Assembly (NCBI GenBank): GCA_017461865.1
Contig: JAFTVQ010000048.1
Coordinates: forward strand, 1-40,783
Direction: 5' to 3'
DNA length: 40,783 nt
DNA from: Lachnospiraceae bacterium
Lineage (GTDB): Bacteria; Bacillota; Clostridia; Lachnospirales; Lachnospiraceae
Shown: piece after piece, positions 25,301-32,340 of the stretch
How the letters are laid out: each line of letters starts with the position of its first letter
How positions within the stretch are numbered: position 1 is the first letter of the stretch
Made by a program: the position numbers and the translations under genes
The notes under the pieces: generated by a model
What the model was told of the DNA's origin: nothing
Seen by the model: the letters and a program-made list of their open reading frames with translations, nothing else
Database searches by the model: none

Positions 25301-26694
25301 TTATGCAAGCTAGTGTGCAGGCATTAGCAAGTAAAATTATGGCGCAAGAGATGAATTGGTCTAAATTGATAGAAGGAATTGTGACGTTAACCTATGCTTG
25401 TTATGATATAACGGATATACAAATGGGACCTGTTGTAGCAAGATTTGCAGCTATTAATAATGGAATCAAGTATGCCCACTACCCAGAACTATGCATGGCA
25501 TGGATGGATTCTATATCCGAAGATGTATTAAAACAGAAGAAAAGCTTTTGGAAAGTTTTTGTCAATTGTCCGGTGGATGTTTATGTATATCAAGATAAAA
25601 ATTTAGTTGGCTTGATTAAAAATGATGTGTCACAACAGATAGAAAATGGCGTAATTACTATGATGGATGATAACGGGCAGAAGATTATAGTGCTTCCGGG
25701 AGATAGTGAGTACAAATTGCTTTGCAAAGCAACCGATAATGGGAAGATGACAATTACAACATCATGCTATGAACAGGCAGAAAGTCTTCCAGCAAGTGTT
25801 GTAAGCTATTATGAGTTGCCATTGCAGACAGGTGTAACCTATGAAGCATTCACCACAACATCAGGTTTTACATTGGAGGATGCTTCAGGTAAGGATATCA
25901 TACCTTCTGTAGTTCAAACCGGTGAGGATGTCAAATTTTACAAAGTTGGCCTCTCCGTCGAAGGAAACGGAGAAGTTACCGGTGTCAATACCTATGCAAT
26001 TGGCGAATTTGCCAAAGTAACAGCGCATCCGTCAGAAAATGAAAAATTCCTTGGATGGTATGAAAACGAAAACTTTGTCAGCGAAGAGGAAGAATACCGT
26101 TTTTGTGTGAAAACGGATACCAATCTTGTTGCAAAATTTACTCAAAATGGTCCGGGAAGCAAAAACAATAAAAATGATGTGAGTGATGAGAAAGTCAGCG
26201 TCGGAAGTCGTTATGTCATAAAAAATCATACATACAAGGTGACCAGTGTAACTAAGAAAACAGTAACATTCGTAAAAACAACATCAAAGTCAAAAACAAT
26301 TACCATTCCGTCGTATGTGACAATTAACGGAACCAAGTATAAAGTAACTGCTATCGCTGCTAAAGCGATGAAAGGAAATAAAAAAGTTACAAAGATAACA
26401 ATAGGTAACAACGTGACAAGCATTGGAACAAGTGCATTCAGCGGTTGTAAAAAGCTCACAAAAGTAACATTAGGAAAAGGTGTTACCAAGATTGGCAAAA
26501 AAGCTTTCTACAATTGTAAGAAACTGAAAAGCGTTACGATTAAATCAAAAAAACTGAAGTCCATCGGGAAATATGCATTTAAAGGGATTGCAACGAAGGC
26601 TAAGATTAAATGTCCAAGTAAGAAGTACAAGAAATATAAGAAGATGCTTGTTAAGAGTAAGATTGGGAAAAAGGTAAGGATTAACAAAGGTTAG
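22318..26694 (+). CDS. Large secreted repeat protein: DUF285 repeats, lipase-like domain, BspA-type tail
   Basis: A 1458-residue exported protein. A signal peptide covers about 1-31. Then come about 17 tandem 26-residue DUF285 units (consensus FDTSNVTDMSxMFxGCxxL, residues about 160-610). A hydrolase-like domain (about 690-1000) contains ISGYSRGAATANLLAAKL with nucleophile Ser843 (GxSxG). An InlB/Flg_new-type repeat (VEGNGEVTGVNTYAIGE ... FLGWYENE, about 1210-1276) and a BspA/LRR_5-type end (NVTSIGTSAFSGCKKLTKVT) with a Lys-rich tail follow. There is no LPXTG, so anchoring is noncovalent or absent. Host-surface or polymer binding plus esterase activity is inference. It sits inside the fol operon with GGAG 5 bases upstream of the ATG. 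Confidence 0.85.
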   Translation: MKKMMRGVKQFFVMVLTTVLVAESVFMPVNGEVKKGASAQTETVEQQISDNSVKNHGEETISANFVFEKEPAVSENSVITTEREKELPREQSVLPCGGIDGALTWSIDEKGHLTVTGKGDYEESPDWILYEKDIKSAYINVQEITNMYRFFYCCRNMTEVDFADTDTSQVTDMGYMFGQCEELEELDISKFNTEKVKMMSCMFSECKKLRRLDLSSFDTSNVTTMAVMFLKCESLESLDLRNFDTSKVESMVRMFEGCTSMRSVNVSSFDTSNVKNMNSMFEGCSSMRSLNVSSFDTSNVIDMLQMFRDMTSLELLDLKNFDTSNITDTSWMFMGCSNLEYLDVTSFDTKNVTDMSAMFWGCKKLKSLDVSNFETCNVTSFSTMFGECSSLKEIDVSNFDTQKTYYTDSMFLNCSELKELDISSFKTNRAIYMDKMFKNCKSLTKLDMSGLNTSNVKDMNHMFSGCSGLTELDTSELDTSAVTDMSYMFSGCSGLTELRTPKNTENVTDMSGLFSNCSRLCNIDVSHFDTSNVEDYCDMFCNCANLKEIDVSNFDTRNSRYIGGMFSDCHSLKCIDVSNFEIKDNERWAFVVTDCENLISLTVNADVMSALAKYSWNIDFRGCEMLSDIYFTGTSSEWAGIKRYWQESEVPKLKYVAVHLSDGTIEQDIYHEDETFHYIENGGFGSQESIPNSYTCDLSALFDNSYNYHHDLAKVSIRAAMAAMSTEGGTNSSNIEEMMNDLNVSNRVIHYTSPDYNSIGYAMGTRRIYHNNEKKTLIMVAIRGGGYGAEWGGNANVGSGMNHEGFDLAAKQVYVALNQYIGSLKEDEFTDGSDIVVWISGYSRGAATANLLAAKLSDDNLASGVLAEYNVTEDHISAVQNMNVHAFCFECPQNTTDSDSNSLKYANIVNVINPKDFVTYVAMNNGWDWKFRRYGKDYVLPDEANMSEYATYRRRMELAYQGSTVPEMGANQSVLAKDAAWQLANVIYYDSYAYIMQASVQALASKIMAQEMNWSKLIEGIVTLTYACYDITDIQMGPVVARFAAINNGIKYAHYPELCMAWMDSISEDVLKQKKSFWKVFVNCPVDVYVYQDKNLVGLIKNDVSQQIENGVITMMDDNGQKIIVLPGDSEYKLLCKATDNGKMTITTSCYEQAESLPASVVSYYELPLQTGVTYEAFTTTSGFTLEDASGKDIIPSVVQTGEDVKFYKVGLSVEGNGEVTGVNTYAIGEFAKVTAHPSENEKFLGWYENENFVSEEEEYRFCVKTDTNLVAKFTQNGPGSKNNKNDVSDEKVSVGSRYVIKNHTYKVTSVTKKTVTFVKTTSKSKTITIPSYVTINGTKYKVTAIAAKAMKGNKKVTKITIGNNVTSIGTSAFSGCKKLTKVTLGKGVTKIGKKAFYNCKKLKSVTIKSKKLKSIGKYAFKGIATKAKIKCPSKKYKKYKKMLVKSKIGKKVRINKG
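22802..24080 (+). repeat. Tandem 78-bp coding repeat (DUF285 units)
   Basis: Measured spacing between consecutive FDTS codons is exactly 78 bases (22965 to 23043 to 23121). About 17 units are seen, each with a conserved MF-x-x-C core. Adjacent units at 23040-23215 are very alike, which points to recent duplication or conversion; outer units are more diverged. Confidence 0.8.
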
Positions 26695-26720
26695 CCGAAT
26701 TTATAGATTGAGGGAAAATT

Positions 26721-27137
26721 ATGGGTAAAAATATAGAAGATAACAACATAACATTAAAAAAAAATCAAAATAATGATGAATATAGTGATCTGCAGTGTGT
26801 GCGAGAAAAAAAGGCTAATTATAGTGCAAAAATTTCTATGATTTTAATCATAGCAGCATGTTGTATGGCAGGAATGACTGAATTTATTTGTGATTATTTA
26901 TACAATTCATTTTCTGTAAACATTAACGATTTAGAAGATGTAAAATTTGTTGTATGGATAATCGCAGCAGTTTTATATTTGCTATCGCTAGCTGCAAGTG
27001 TTTTGGGAATTTTAACTATGAGAACGCAAAAAACTAAAATAATGTTTGAGATTCACATTTTAGGTCCTATATTGATTGTTTTTTCAATTCTTATTATATA
27101 TGGTTTGGTGATGATTATTTTTGGATGGTTTAGGTGA
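26721..27137 (+). CDS. Small three-helix membrane protein, unknown function
   Basis: A 138-residue AT-rich gene. The first 38 residues are polar (NNITLKKNQNNDEY) and three hydrophobic helices follow (ISMILIIAACCMAGMTEFI; VVWIIAAVLYLLSLAASVLGIL; GPILIVFSILIIYGLVMIIF). It resembles short DUF-type membrane proteins often found with secreted repeat proteins, but no family is recognised. GAGGG precedes the ATG. It lies 26 bases after the surface-protein gene, and a decayed duplicate of part of that gene follows it, so it probably belongs to the same inserted module. Confidence 0.7.
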   Translation: MGKNIEDNNITLKKNQNNDEYSDLQCVREKKANYSAKISMILIIAACCMAGMTEFICDYLYNSFSVNINDLEDVKFVVWIIAAVLYLLSLAASVLGILTMRTQKTKIMFEIHILGPILIVFSILIIYGLVMIIFGWFR

Positions 27138-27153
27138 GATAGTGGAGAGGAAA

Positions 27154-27337
27154 GTTATGTGTATTAAGGTAAAAATTGGTGGGGCTGATAAAAAATGACA
27201 CACCACAGCAGATGGAAAATGGAATAATCACTAGAGTGATGAGAAAGTCAGCATCGGAAATCGTTATGTTATAAAAAATCATACATACAAGGTAACCAGT
27301 ATAACTAAGAAAACGGTAAGTTTTGTAAAAACAGCAT
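27154..27337 (+). pseudogene. Decayed duplicate of part of the surface-protein gene
   Basis: Bases 27154-27235 align with the parent at about 25578-25670 (AAAATGGCGTAATTACT against AAAATGGAATAATCACT). Bases 27236-27337 align with the parent at about 26184-26290 (GATGAGAAAGTCAGC, then near-identical AAAAATCATACATACAAGG). The intervening parental 0.5 kb is deleted, joined at a shared GATGA, and single-base gaps break the frame. It is a remnant of a second copy of the gene, not translated as a domain. Confidence 0.8.
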
Positions 27338-27363
27338 GTTGGATATAATAAGCGGGGAATGAT

Positions 27364-27849
27364 ATGGTGAATAAAATTAACTCTATAATTTCAAATGCAA
27401 TTTATCAGAACCACATCCGCAAAATCGCGGAGTGGGAAAAGGAAAGAGAATTTTGCCGCCATGACACGGTGCATTTTACGGATGTGGCGCGCATTGCAAT
27501 GATATTGAATTTGCAGGAAGGCTATGGGCTGGAGCAGGAGATGATTTACGCAGCTGCGCTTCTGCATGATATCGGGAGATGGCAGCAGTACGAGACGGGG
27601 GAGGATCACGCCCTTGTCAGTGCAAGGTTAGCACCGGCTATTCTTAATGAGTGCGGTTTTTCGGAAGCGGACAGCGGGCAGATTGTTTCGGCAATTGCCA
27701 CCCACAGGGAGAGCAGGGTGAAAGATGACAGGAATTTAAACGGTCTTTTATACCGGGCGGACAAGCTGAGCCGTCCCTGCTATTTTTGCGGGCAGGAGAA
27801 GAATTGTAACTGGAAAGACGACAAGAAAAACATGGTGTTGGAAATTTAG
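27364..27849 (+). CDS. HD-domain phosphohydrolase of the folate cluster
   Basis: A 161-residue HD-superfamily protein. The metal residues are H in DTVHFTDVARIA (about 37), the HD pair in AALLHDIGRWQQYETGEDHALVSARLA (about 60-61), and later THRESR. A small HD protein of this sort often sits between folE and folP in Lachnospiraceae and related Clostridia, and may act on a pterin triphosphate or another nucleotide; that role is inference. The ribosome site is weak (GGGG, 6 bases), so the ATG at 27364 or the GTG three bases on could be used. folP begins 25 bases after the stop. Confidence 0.8.
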   Translation: MVNKINSIISNAIYQNHIRKIAEWEKEREFCRHDTVHFTDVARIAMILNLQEGYGLEQEMIYAAALLHDIGRWQQYETGEDHALVSARLAPAILNECGFSEADSGQIVSAIATHRESRVKDDRNLNGLLYRADKLSRPCYFCGQEKNCNWKDDKKNMVLEI

Positions 27850-27867
27850 GTTAAAAAGTTAGCGGAG

Positions 27868-27897
27868 AGTAACTATGAAGATAGTAACTATGAAGAT
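27868..27897 (+). repeat. 15-bp tandem duplication over the folP start codon
   Basis: AGTAACTATGAAGAT occurs twice in direct tandem (27868-27882 and 27883-27897). It gives two in-frame ATG codons at 27875 and 27890. Only the first is correctly spaced (7 bases) from GGAG at 27864-27867. Confidence 0.9.
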
Positions 27898-28708
27898 AGG
27901 TAACAGAGAATTTGACACGGCAAATAAAACATACATTATGGGTATTTTAAACGTCACTCCGGACTCCTTTTCGGACGGAGGAAAATATGACAGTCCGGAC
28001 AAGGCACTTTTTCGCGCGGAGCAAATGATCAGGGAAGGTGCGGATATGATTGATATCGGCGGAGAGTCCACCAGACCGGGTTATACACCCCTTTGTGCGG
28101 AGGAAGAGATTGCGCGTGTGGTTCCGGTCATTGAAGCGGTGAAAAGGGAGTTTGATATTCCGGTGTCGCTGGATACGAGCAAGGCGTCCGTGGCACAGGC
28201 GGGAATTTTGGCCGGAGCAGATATGATCAACGATATATGGGGGCTGAAAAAAGATGCAGAGATGGCAAAGGTGATAGCCGGAGCGGACGTTGCCTGTTGT
28301 CTGATGCACAACCGAACTGAGCCGGTGTACGGAGATTTTTTCGGCGATGTGATTGCAGATCTTGAACAGTCTCTTGAACTGGCATGTGAAGCCGGAATCA
28401 ACGGCGATAAGATTATGATTGATCCGGGAATCGGGTTTGCAAAAAGCTATGAGCAGAATGTGGAAATGATTGCTTCCCTGGATAAGCTTCATAGTTTCGG
28501 ACTTCCGATTTTGCTGGCGACGTCCCGTAAGTCGGTGATCGGCCTTACGCTTGATCTTCCGAAAGAAGAACGTCTGGAAGGAACGTTGGCAACATCGGTA
28601 ATCGGAGTTATGAAAGGTTGCAGCTTTCTCCGTGTGCACGATGTCAAAGAAAATGTCCGCGCAGTAAAAATGGCATTGGCTATACGAAATATGAATTTAC
28701 AGAGGTGA
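27875..28708 (+). CDS. folP: Dihydropteroate synthase
   Basis: Joins p-aminobenzoate and dihydropterin pyrophosphate to dihydropteroate, the sulfonamide target. The 277-residue TIM barrel has MGILNVTPDSFSDGGKY, MIDIGGESTRPGYTPL, SLDTSKASVAQAG, MIDPGIGFAKSYEQN, ATSRKSVIG and the C-terminal FLRVHDVKENVRAV. The expected substrate-binding residues are intact. The start at 27875 is used because of GGAG at 27864-27867; the second ATG arises from a 15-bp tandem duplication. folBK starts 4 bases after the stop. Confidence 0.96.
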   Translation: MKIVTMKIGNREFDTANKTYIMGILNVTPDSFSDGGKYDSPDKALFRAEQMIREGADMIDIGGESTRPGYTPLCAEEEIARVVPVIEAVKREFDIPVSLDTSKASVAQAGILAGADMINDIWGLKKDAEMAKVIAGADVACCLMHNRTEPVYGDFFGDVIADLEQSLELACEAGINGDKIMIDPGIGFAKSYEQNVEMIASLDKLHSFGLPILLATSRKSVIGLTLDLPKEERLEGTLATSVIGVMKGCSFLRVHDVKENVRAVKMALAIRNMNLQR

Positions 28709-28712
28709 TTCC

Positions 28713-29540
28713 ATGGATTACATTACAATTTCAGGATTGAAAATTTTTGCTCATCACGGCGTGTTGGAAGAGGAAACCATGAGCGGGCAGGATTTTTTTG
28801 TGAATGCAAAGCTTTACTACGACATGGGAAAGGCTGCAAAGTCGGACGAAGTGACCGATGCAGTACATTACGGCGAAGTATGCCAACTCATTACGGATTT
28901 TTTGCAGCAGAACACATATAAGCTGCTGGAGCGTGCTGTGGCGGAAACCATGCGCGCAGTGCTTTTTTCTTTTCCGATGTTAGATGGCATGGAAATGGAA
29001 TTATGTAAACCACAAGCGCCGATTCCGTTGCCGTTTGAGAATGTTTCGGTTACCGGTAGCTTACATTGGAACCGGGTATATTTAGCTGTCGGCTCCAATG
29101 TGGGTGACAAAGAAGCTTATTTGAATCAGGCAGTAGAACAGCTCAAAGCAGACCGTGACATGAAGGAAGTTCGGGCATCCCAATGGATTGTGACAAAACC
29201 TTACGGCGGCGTGGAGCAGGATGATTTCCTGAATGGGGCTGTCGAACTGAAGACATTGCTTACGCCGATGCAGCTTTTGGACCGTCTGCATGAGATAGAG
29301 GCAAAGGCGGGGCGGGAGCGCCTGATTCACTGGGGGCCGAGAACACTGGATTTGGACATTTTATTTTATGAGGATGAGGTTGTAAGTGAACCGGATTTGT
29401 GTATACCACATATCGATATGCAAAACCGCAAATTTGTTCTCGGACCGCTGTGCGAACTGGCGCCGTATTACAGACATCCTGTATCAGGTAAGACAGTTCA
29501 GCTTATGTTAGCGGAATTAAAAGGGGTGGAGAAGCAGTGA
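28713..29540 (+). CDS. folK: Bifunctional dihydroneopterin aldolase / HPPK
   Basis: A natural fusion of FolB (residues 1 to about 118) and FolK (about 119-275), which carries out two successive steps between dihydroneopterin and the dihydropterin pyrophosphate used by FolP. FolB features are ITISGLKIFAHHGVLEEE and VHYGEVCQ. FolK features are YLAVGSNVGDKEAYLNQAVEQL, GPRTLDLDILFYEDEVV and IPHIDMQNRKFVLGPLCELAP. GAGGTG precedes the ATG. It closes the operon; a terminator lies 340 bases away, beyond repetitive DNA. Fusion of these two genes is known in Clostridia. Confidence 0.93.
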   Translation: MDYITISGLKIFAHHGVLEEETMSGQDFFVNAKLYYDMGKAAKSDEVTDAVHYGEVCQLITDFLQQNTYKLLERAVAETMRAVLFSFPMLDGMEMELCKPQAPIPLPFENVSVTGSLHWNRVYLAVGSNVGDKEAYLNQAVEQLKADRDMKEVRASQWIVTKPYGGVEQDDFLNGAVELKTLLTPMQLLDRLHEIEAKAGRERLIHWGPRTLDLDILFYEDEVVSEPDLCIPHIDMQNRKFVLGPLCELAPYYRHPVSGKTVQLMLAELKGVEKQ

Positions 29541-29633
29541 GCAGGTAAGCATGCGCGCGGCCGGAGAAGTTTGGTGTGGGCATATGCAGCGCAGAGTGTG
29601 TTGCAATACCCAATTTGAAGGATAAAACAGGAA

Positions 29634-29747
29634 TTATGTAAACCAAATGGGCATATACAAGCGTACTTGCTCCCTATACCCAGATTTTTTCAAAAAACAG
29701 GGCATGGAGAAGAAATAAATCTGTATATGCCCAAAAGGTTTACATAA
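29634..29747. repeat. Long intergenic palindrome (26-bp arms with a nested hairpin)
   Basis: The left arm 29634-29659 (TTATGTAAACC-N4-GGGCATATACA) matches the reverse complement of 29722-29747 except in its central four bases. Between the arms, CTCC-TATACCC and AGGGCATGGAG form a second, imperfect inner hairpin around a T6-C-A6 core. It could be an RNA or cruciform element after folBK. No reading frame is supported in it. Confidence 0.7.
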
Positions 29748-29757
29748 GTTCGCGGCG

Positions 29758-29880
29758 CCGGCTTCAATTCCCACCAAAAAAGTTACCGGCTTCAATCCCC
29801 ACCAAAAAAGTTACCGACTTCAATTACAACACAAAATTACCAACTTCAATCACAACCCAAAGTTACCGACTCCAATAAAA
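29758..29880. repeat. 26-28 bp tandem direct repeat, about 4.5 units
   Basis: The units begin CCGGCTTCAATTCCCACC or CCGACTTCAAT and each ends in GTTA or ATTA. Unit limits are 29758-29785, 29786-29813 (27 of 28 identical), 29814-29839 and 29840-29865, with a partial copy at 29866-29880. Units diverge toward the right. There are no spacers between copies, so this is a minisatellite and not a CRISPR array. Confidence 0.75.
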
Positions 29881-29921
29881 AGGCCATGGCAATTTCAAAA
29901 GAAAATGTCATGGCTTTTCTG
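29879..29921. terminator. Bidirectional terminator between folBK and the DUF5050 gene
   Basis: AAGGCCATGGCAATTTC pairs with GAAAATGTCATGGCTTTT around AAAA, giving a stem of about 14 pairs. It is followed by TTTTCT on the + strand and CCTTTTT on the - strand, serving two convergent genes. Confidence 0.75.
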
Positions 29922-29950
29922 ATAGCAAAATCAAGCAAGCTTTTCAAAAA

Positions 29951-30991
29951 TTACTTGCTCATCTCCTTAAACGCAGCCTGGCTGGCACCGTCAAAGGCGG
30001 AGACTGCAACCGGACCGTCAGCAGGAGTGTGATACATCGGAACATCTGCTGCAAAGGAACGGAAGTATACATATTGGGAAGTGACGCTGATATCGCTGTA
30101 GGTACCTTCCGCGACAAGTTCAGGATTACTTCCGTCTGTTCCGATGCGCCAAAGAGCAGGTGTCTCTGTGTCAAAAGTCTGGTAATAAACATACCGGGAG
30201 GAAAGATTAAATGCTTCCACTTTGTCGGAAGTGAGTACGGTAATGCTGTCATCAATCATGTCATAACGGCATAAGCGGTAGTCCCCTTCCAAATCGATAA
30301 AATAAATGGACTGCCCTTGCAGGGTCGGATTCCACATATCATATTCTTTGACGATATTTTCCTGTCCTGTTGCAGTGTCGTAGCTGAGCAAATGATGGTT
30401 TTCCACCGTTCCGTTATAGTAAATGATACCTCCGGAAGCATTGGCAGGATTCATGAGATAATCCGCAACAAGCCGGGAGTTTTTTTTGTCGGTGCCGATG
30501 GAAAACAGTTGTAGTGTTTTGGCGCCGTCTACCGGCTTCGTATAATAAACGGTATTGTCAATGAGCGAGACTGTTCCGCAGTCAGATTTGTCGAGACAGT
30601 ATAAGCCGCGACCGTCCTTTTTGCAACGGTACAGACCGAAAGTGCGGATAATGAAACTGAAATCCGGGTAAGAGGAAGAATTTCTCTGGTAATAATACAG
30701 ATAATTGCCGGCGGCATTTAAACCGGAAACTTCCGAGCGGTTCAGTTTTCTGATGTCTGTTTCATCCGAATTCATGCAGTACAGCGTACCGTCATCGTAG
30801 GCGTTGGCAAAGTAGACGACGCCGTCGGATTCACAGAAGTAACCGCCGTTGTTCAGGTTGCCCGCAGTGTTGCCGACAGTTCCGGCCGGATTGTCCGGGA
30901 CACGGCTGCTGAGATAATTCAATATCCAGACGATAATTAGGATTATAGTCAGAAGGATAACAAATACAGTTACCTTTGTTTTACTTTTCAT
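29951..30991 (-). CDS. DUF5050-type membrane-anchored beta-propeller-like protein
   Basis: A 346-residue protein with an N-terminal signal-anchor helix (about residues 7-27, VTVFVILLTIILIIVWIL), then an extracellular domain built of repeated strands with the pattern DGxVYFANxYDxGTLYCMNxD. At least six blades carry YLYYYQR, TVYYTKP, IIYYNG, SIYFIDLEG, YVYYQTFD and YVYFRSF. This is the layout of DUF5050 proteins, which are secreted or envelope-anchored and of unknown function. GGGAGG precedes the ATG by 7 bases. It is a single gene, convergent with the fol operon. Confidence 0.82.
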   Translation of the reverse strand: MKSKTKVTVFVILLTIILIIVWILNYLSSRVPDNPAGTVGNTAGNLNNGGYFCESDGVVYFANAYDDGTLYCMNSDETDIRKLNRSEVSGLNAAGNYLYYYQRNSSSYPDFSFIIRTFGLYRCKKDGRGLYCLDKSDCGTVSLIDNTVYYTKPVDGAKTLQLFSIGTDKKNSRLVADYLMNPANASGGIIYYNGTVENHHLLSYDTATGQENIVKEYDMWNPTLQGQSIYFIDLEGDYRLCRYDMIDDSITVLTSDKVEAFNLSSRYVYYQTFDTETPALWRIGTDGSNPELVAEGTYSDISVTSQYVYFRSFAADVPMYHTPADGPVAVSAFDGASQAAFKEMSK

Positions 30992-31040
30992 AGAGTACCT
31001 CCCACAGCTTTGATAAAAAAGAACGTTTCAAGCTACACAC

Positions 31041-31046
31041 AGTATA
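31041..31046 (-). promoter_or_regulatory. Extended -10 element for the DUF5050 gene
   Basis: On the - strand TGCTATACT is an extended -10 (TG-N-TATACT). No good -35 lies 16-18 bases upstream. The -10 is about 50 bases ahead of the start codon at 30991. Confidence 0.45.
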
Positions 31047-31102
31047 GCACATCTGCCATGCAAAATAGAATACTTTTTACACTGTTTTTACCGTGCTTTG
31101 CC

Positions 31103-31129
31103 TTGCCTATTAAAGGGAATTGGTATAAG
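31103..31129 (+). promoter_or_regulatory. Probable pheA promoter
   Basis: TTGCCT (31103-31108), a short 15-base spacer, then TGG-TATAAG (extended -10 at 31124-31129). It lies 76 bases ahead of the pheA start. No T-box or other known leader motif was recognised in between. Confidence 0.45.
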
Positions 31130-31204
31130 ATATTTATGGTAGAAAAATGCTGTGCGCAACGAAACTATGACAGGCAAAAAGCAGCAGGATGAGAGGAAAA
31201 AAAG

Positions 31205-32329
31205 ATGGACTTGGGTTTACTTCGGAACGAAATTGATGACATTGACCAGCAGATTGTTGATCTTTATGAGAGAAGAATGGATATTTGCTCAAAAGTGGCA
31301 GAATATAAAATAGAGACCGGGAAAAAGGTCTTTGACAAGACGAGGGAGGAGGAGAAGATCCGCAAGGTGAAATCTCTGACTCACAATGAATTTAACAGTC
31401 ACGGCGTGGAGGAACTGTTTGAACAGATTATGTCCATGAGCCGCAAACTGCAGTATCAGATGCTGGCGGAGCACGGAAGTCTCGGCAAACTTCCGTTTAT
31501 CGGCGTGGATGAACTGGATACGAAGAAAGCCAGAGTGGTATTCCAGGGAGCGGAAGGTGCTTACTCCCAAGCAGCGATGGAAGAATATTTCGGTGACCGT
31601 ATCAACAGCTTTCATGTGGACACATTCCGTGAAGCGATGAGTGCAATTGATGAGGGAAGTGCTGATTTTGCGGTACTTCCGATTGAAAACTCCACAGCGG
31701 GGATTGTAAGTGAAATCTATGACCTTATGGTAGAGTTTGAGAATTATATTGTCGGAGAACAGATTATAAAAGTCGAACATTGTCTGCTGGGGCTTCCGGG
31801 AACAGATCTTGAGAAGATTGAGAGAGTGTATTCTCATCCGCAGTCACTGATGCAGAGCGCACGGTTCCTTAGCAGCTACAACTGGCAGCAGATCAGTATG
31901 CAGAACAATGCCTTTGCTGCCAAAAAGGTAAAGGATGAGGGAGATGCTTCGCAGGTGGCAATTGCCAGTGAATATGCGGCTAAGGCGTACGGACTTGAAG
32001 TGCTGAAAAAAGGTGTCAACCAGTCGGAGACAAATTCGACGAGATTTATCATTGTCACCAATCAGAAAATCTTCAAGAAAGATGCAAAGAAAATCAGTAT
32101 ATGTTTTGAGGTACCGCACGAGAGCGGATCTCTTTACCATATGCTTTCACATTTTATTTATAACAATCTCAATATGTGTAAGATTGAGAGCAGACCGATT
32201 GAAGATCGGAACTGGGAATATCGTTTCTTTATTGACTTTGAGGGAAATCTGGCGGACAGCGCCGTGAAAAATGCCCTTCGCGGTCTCAGGGATGAGGCCC
32301 GTAACATGAAGATTCTCGGCAATTATTAG
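31205..32329 (+). CDS. pheA: Bifunctional chorismate mutase / prephenate dehydratase
   Basis: The phenylalanine-branch enzyme that converts chorismate to prephenate and then to phenylpyruvate. Residues 1-85 form an AroQ-type chorismate mutase (LRNEIDDIDQQIVDLYERRM ... VAEYK). About 108-285 form the dehydratase (VVFQGAEGAYSQAAMEEYF, PIENSTAGIVSEIYDL, YSHPQSLMQ). The C terminus is an ACT domain with the phenylalanine-sensing ESRPIEDRNWEYRFFIDFEG. The 374-residue length is usual. GAGG lies 8 bases before the ATG. Ppx/GppA follows by 11 bases, so it may share the transcript. Confidence 0.95.
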   Translation: MDLGLLRNEIDDIDQQIVDLYERRMDICSKVAEYKIETGKKVFDKTREEEKIRKVKSLTHNEFNSHGVEELFEQIMSMSRKLQYQMLAEHGSLGKLPFIGVDELDTKKARVVFQGAEGAYSQAAMEEYFGDRINSFHVDTFREAMSAIDEGSADFAVLPIENSTAGIVSEIYDLMVEFENYIVGEQIIKVEHCLLGLPGTDLEKIERVYSHPQSLMQSARFLSSYNWQQISMQNNAFAAKKVKDEGDASQVAIASEYAAKAYGLEVLKKGVNQSETNSTRFIIVTNQKIFKKDAKKISICFEVPHESGSLYHMLSHFIYNNLNMCKIESRPIEDRNWEYRFFIDFEGNLADSAVKNALRGLRDEARNMKILGNY

Positions 32330-32340
32330 GAGGCAGTCGG

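Noticed and set aside
22318..26694. LPXTG-anchored surface protein
   Set aside because: The C terminus is Lys-rich (KKYKKYKKM ... RINKG) with no LPXTG motif or membrane anchor.
27157..27198. Tiny reading frame of about 13 codons beginning MCIKVKIGG
   Set aside because: It is part of the decayed copy of the surface gene in the wrong frame, although a GGAGAGG lies upstream.
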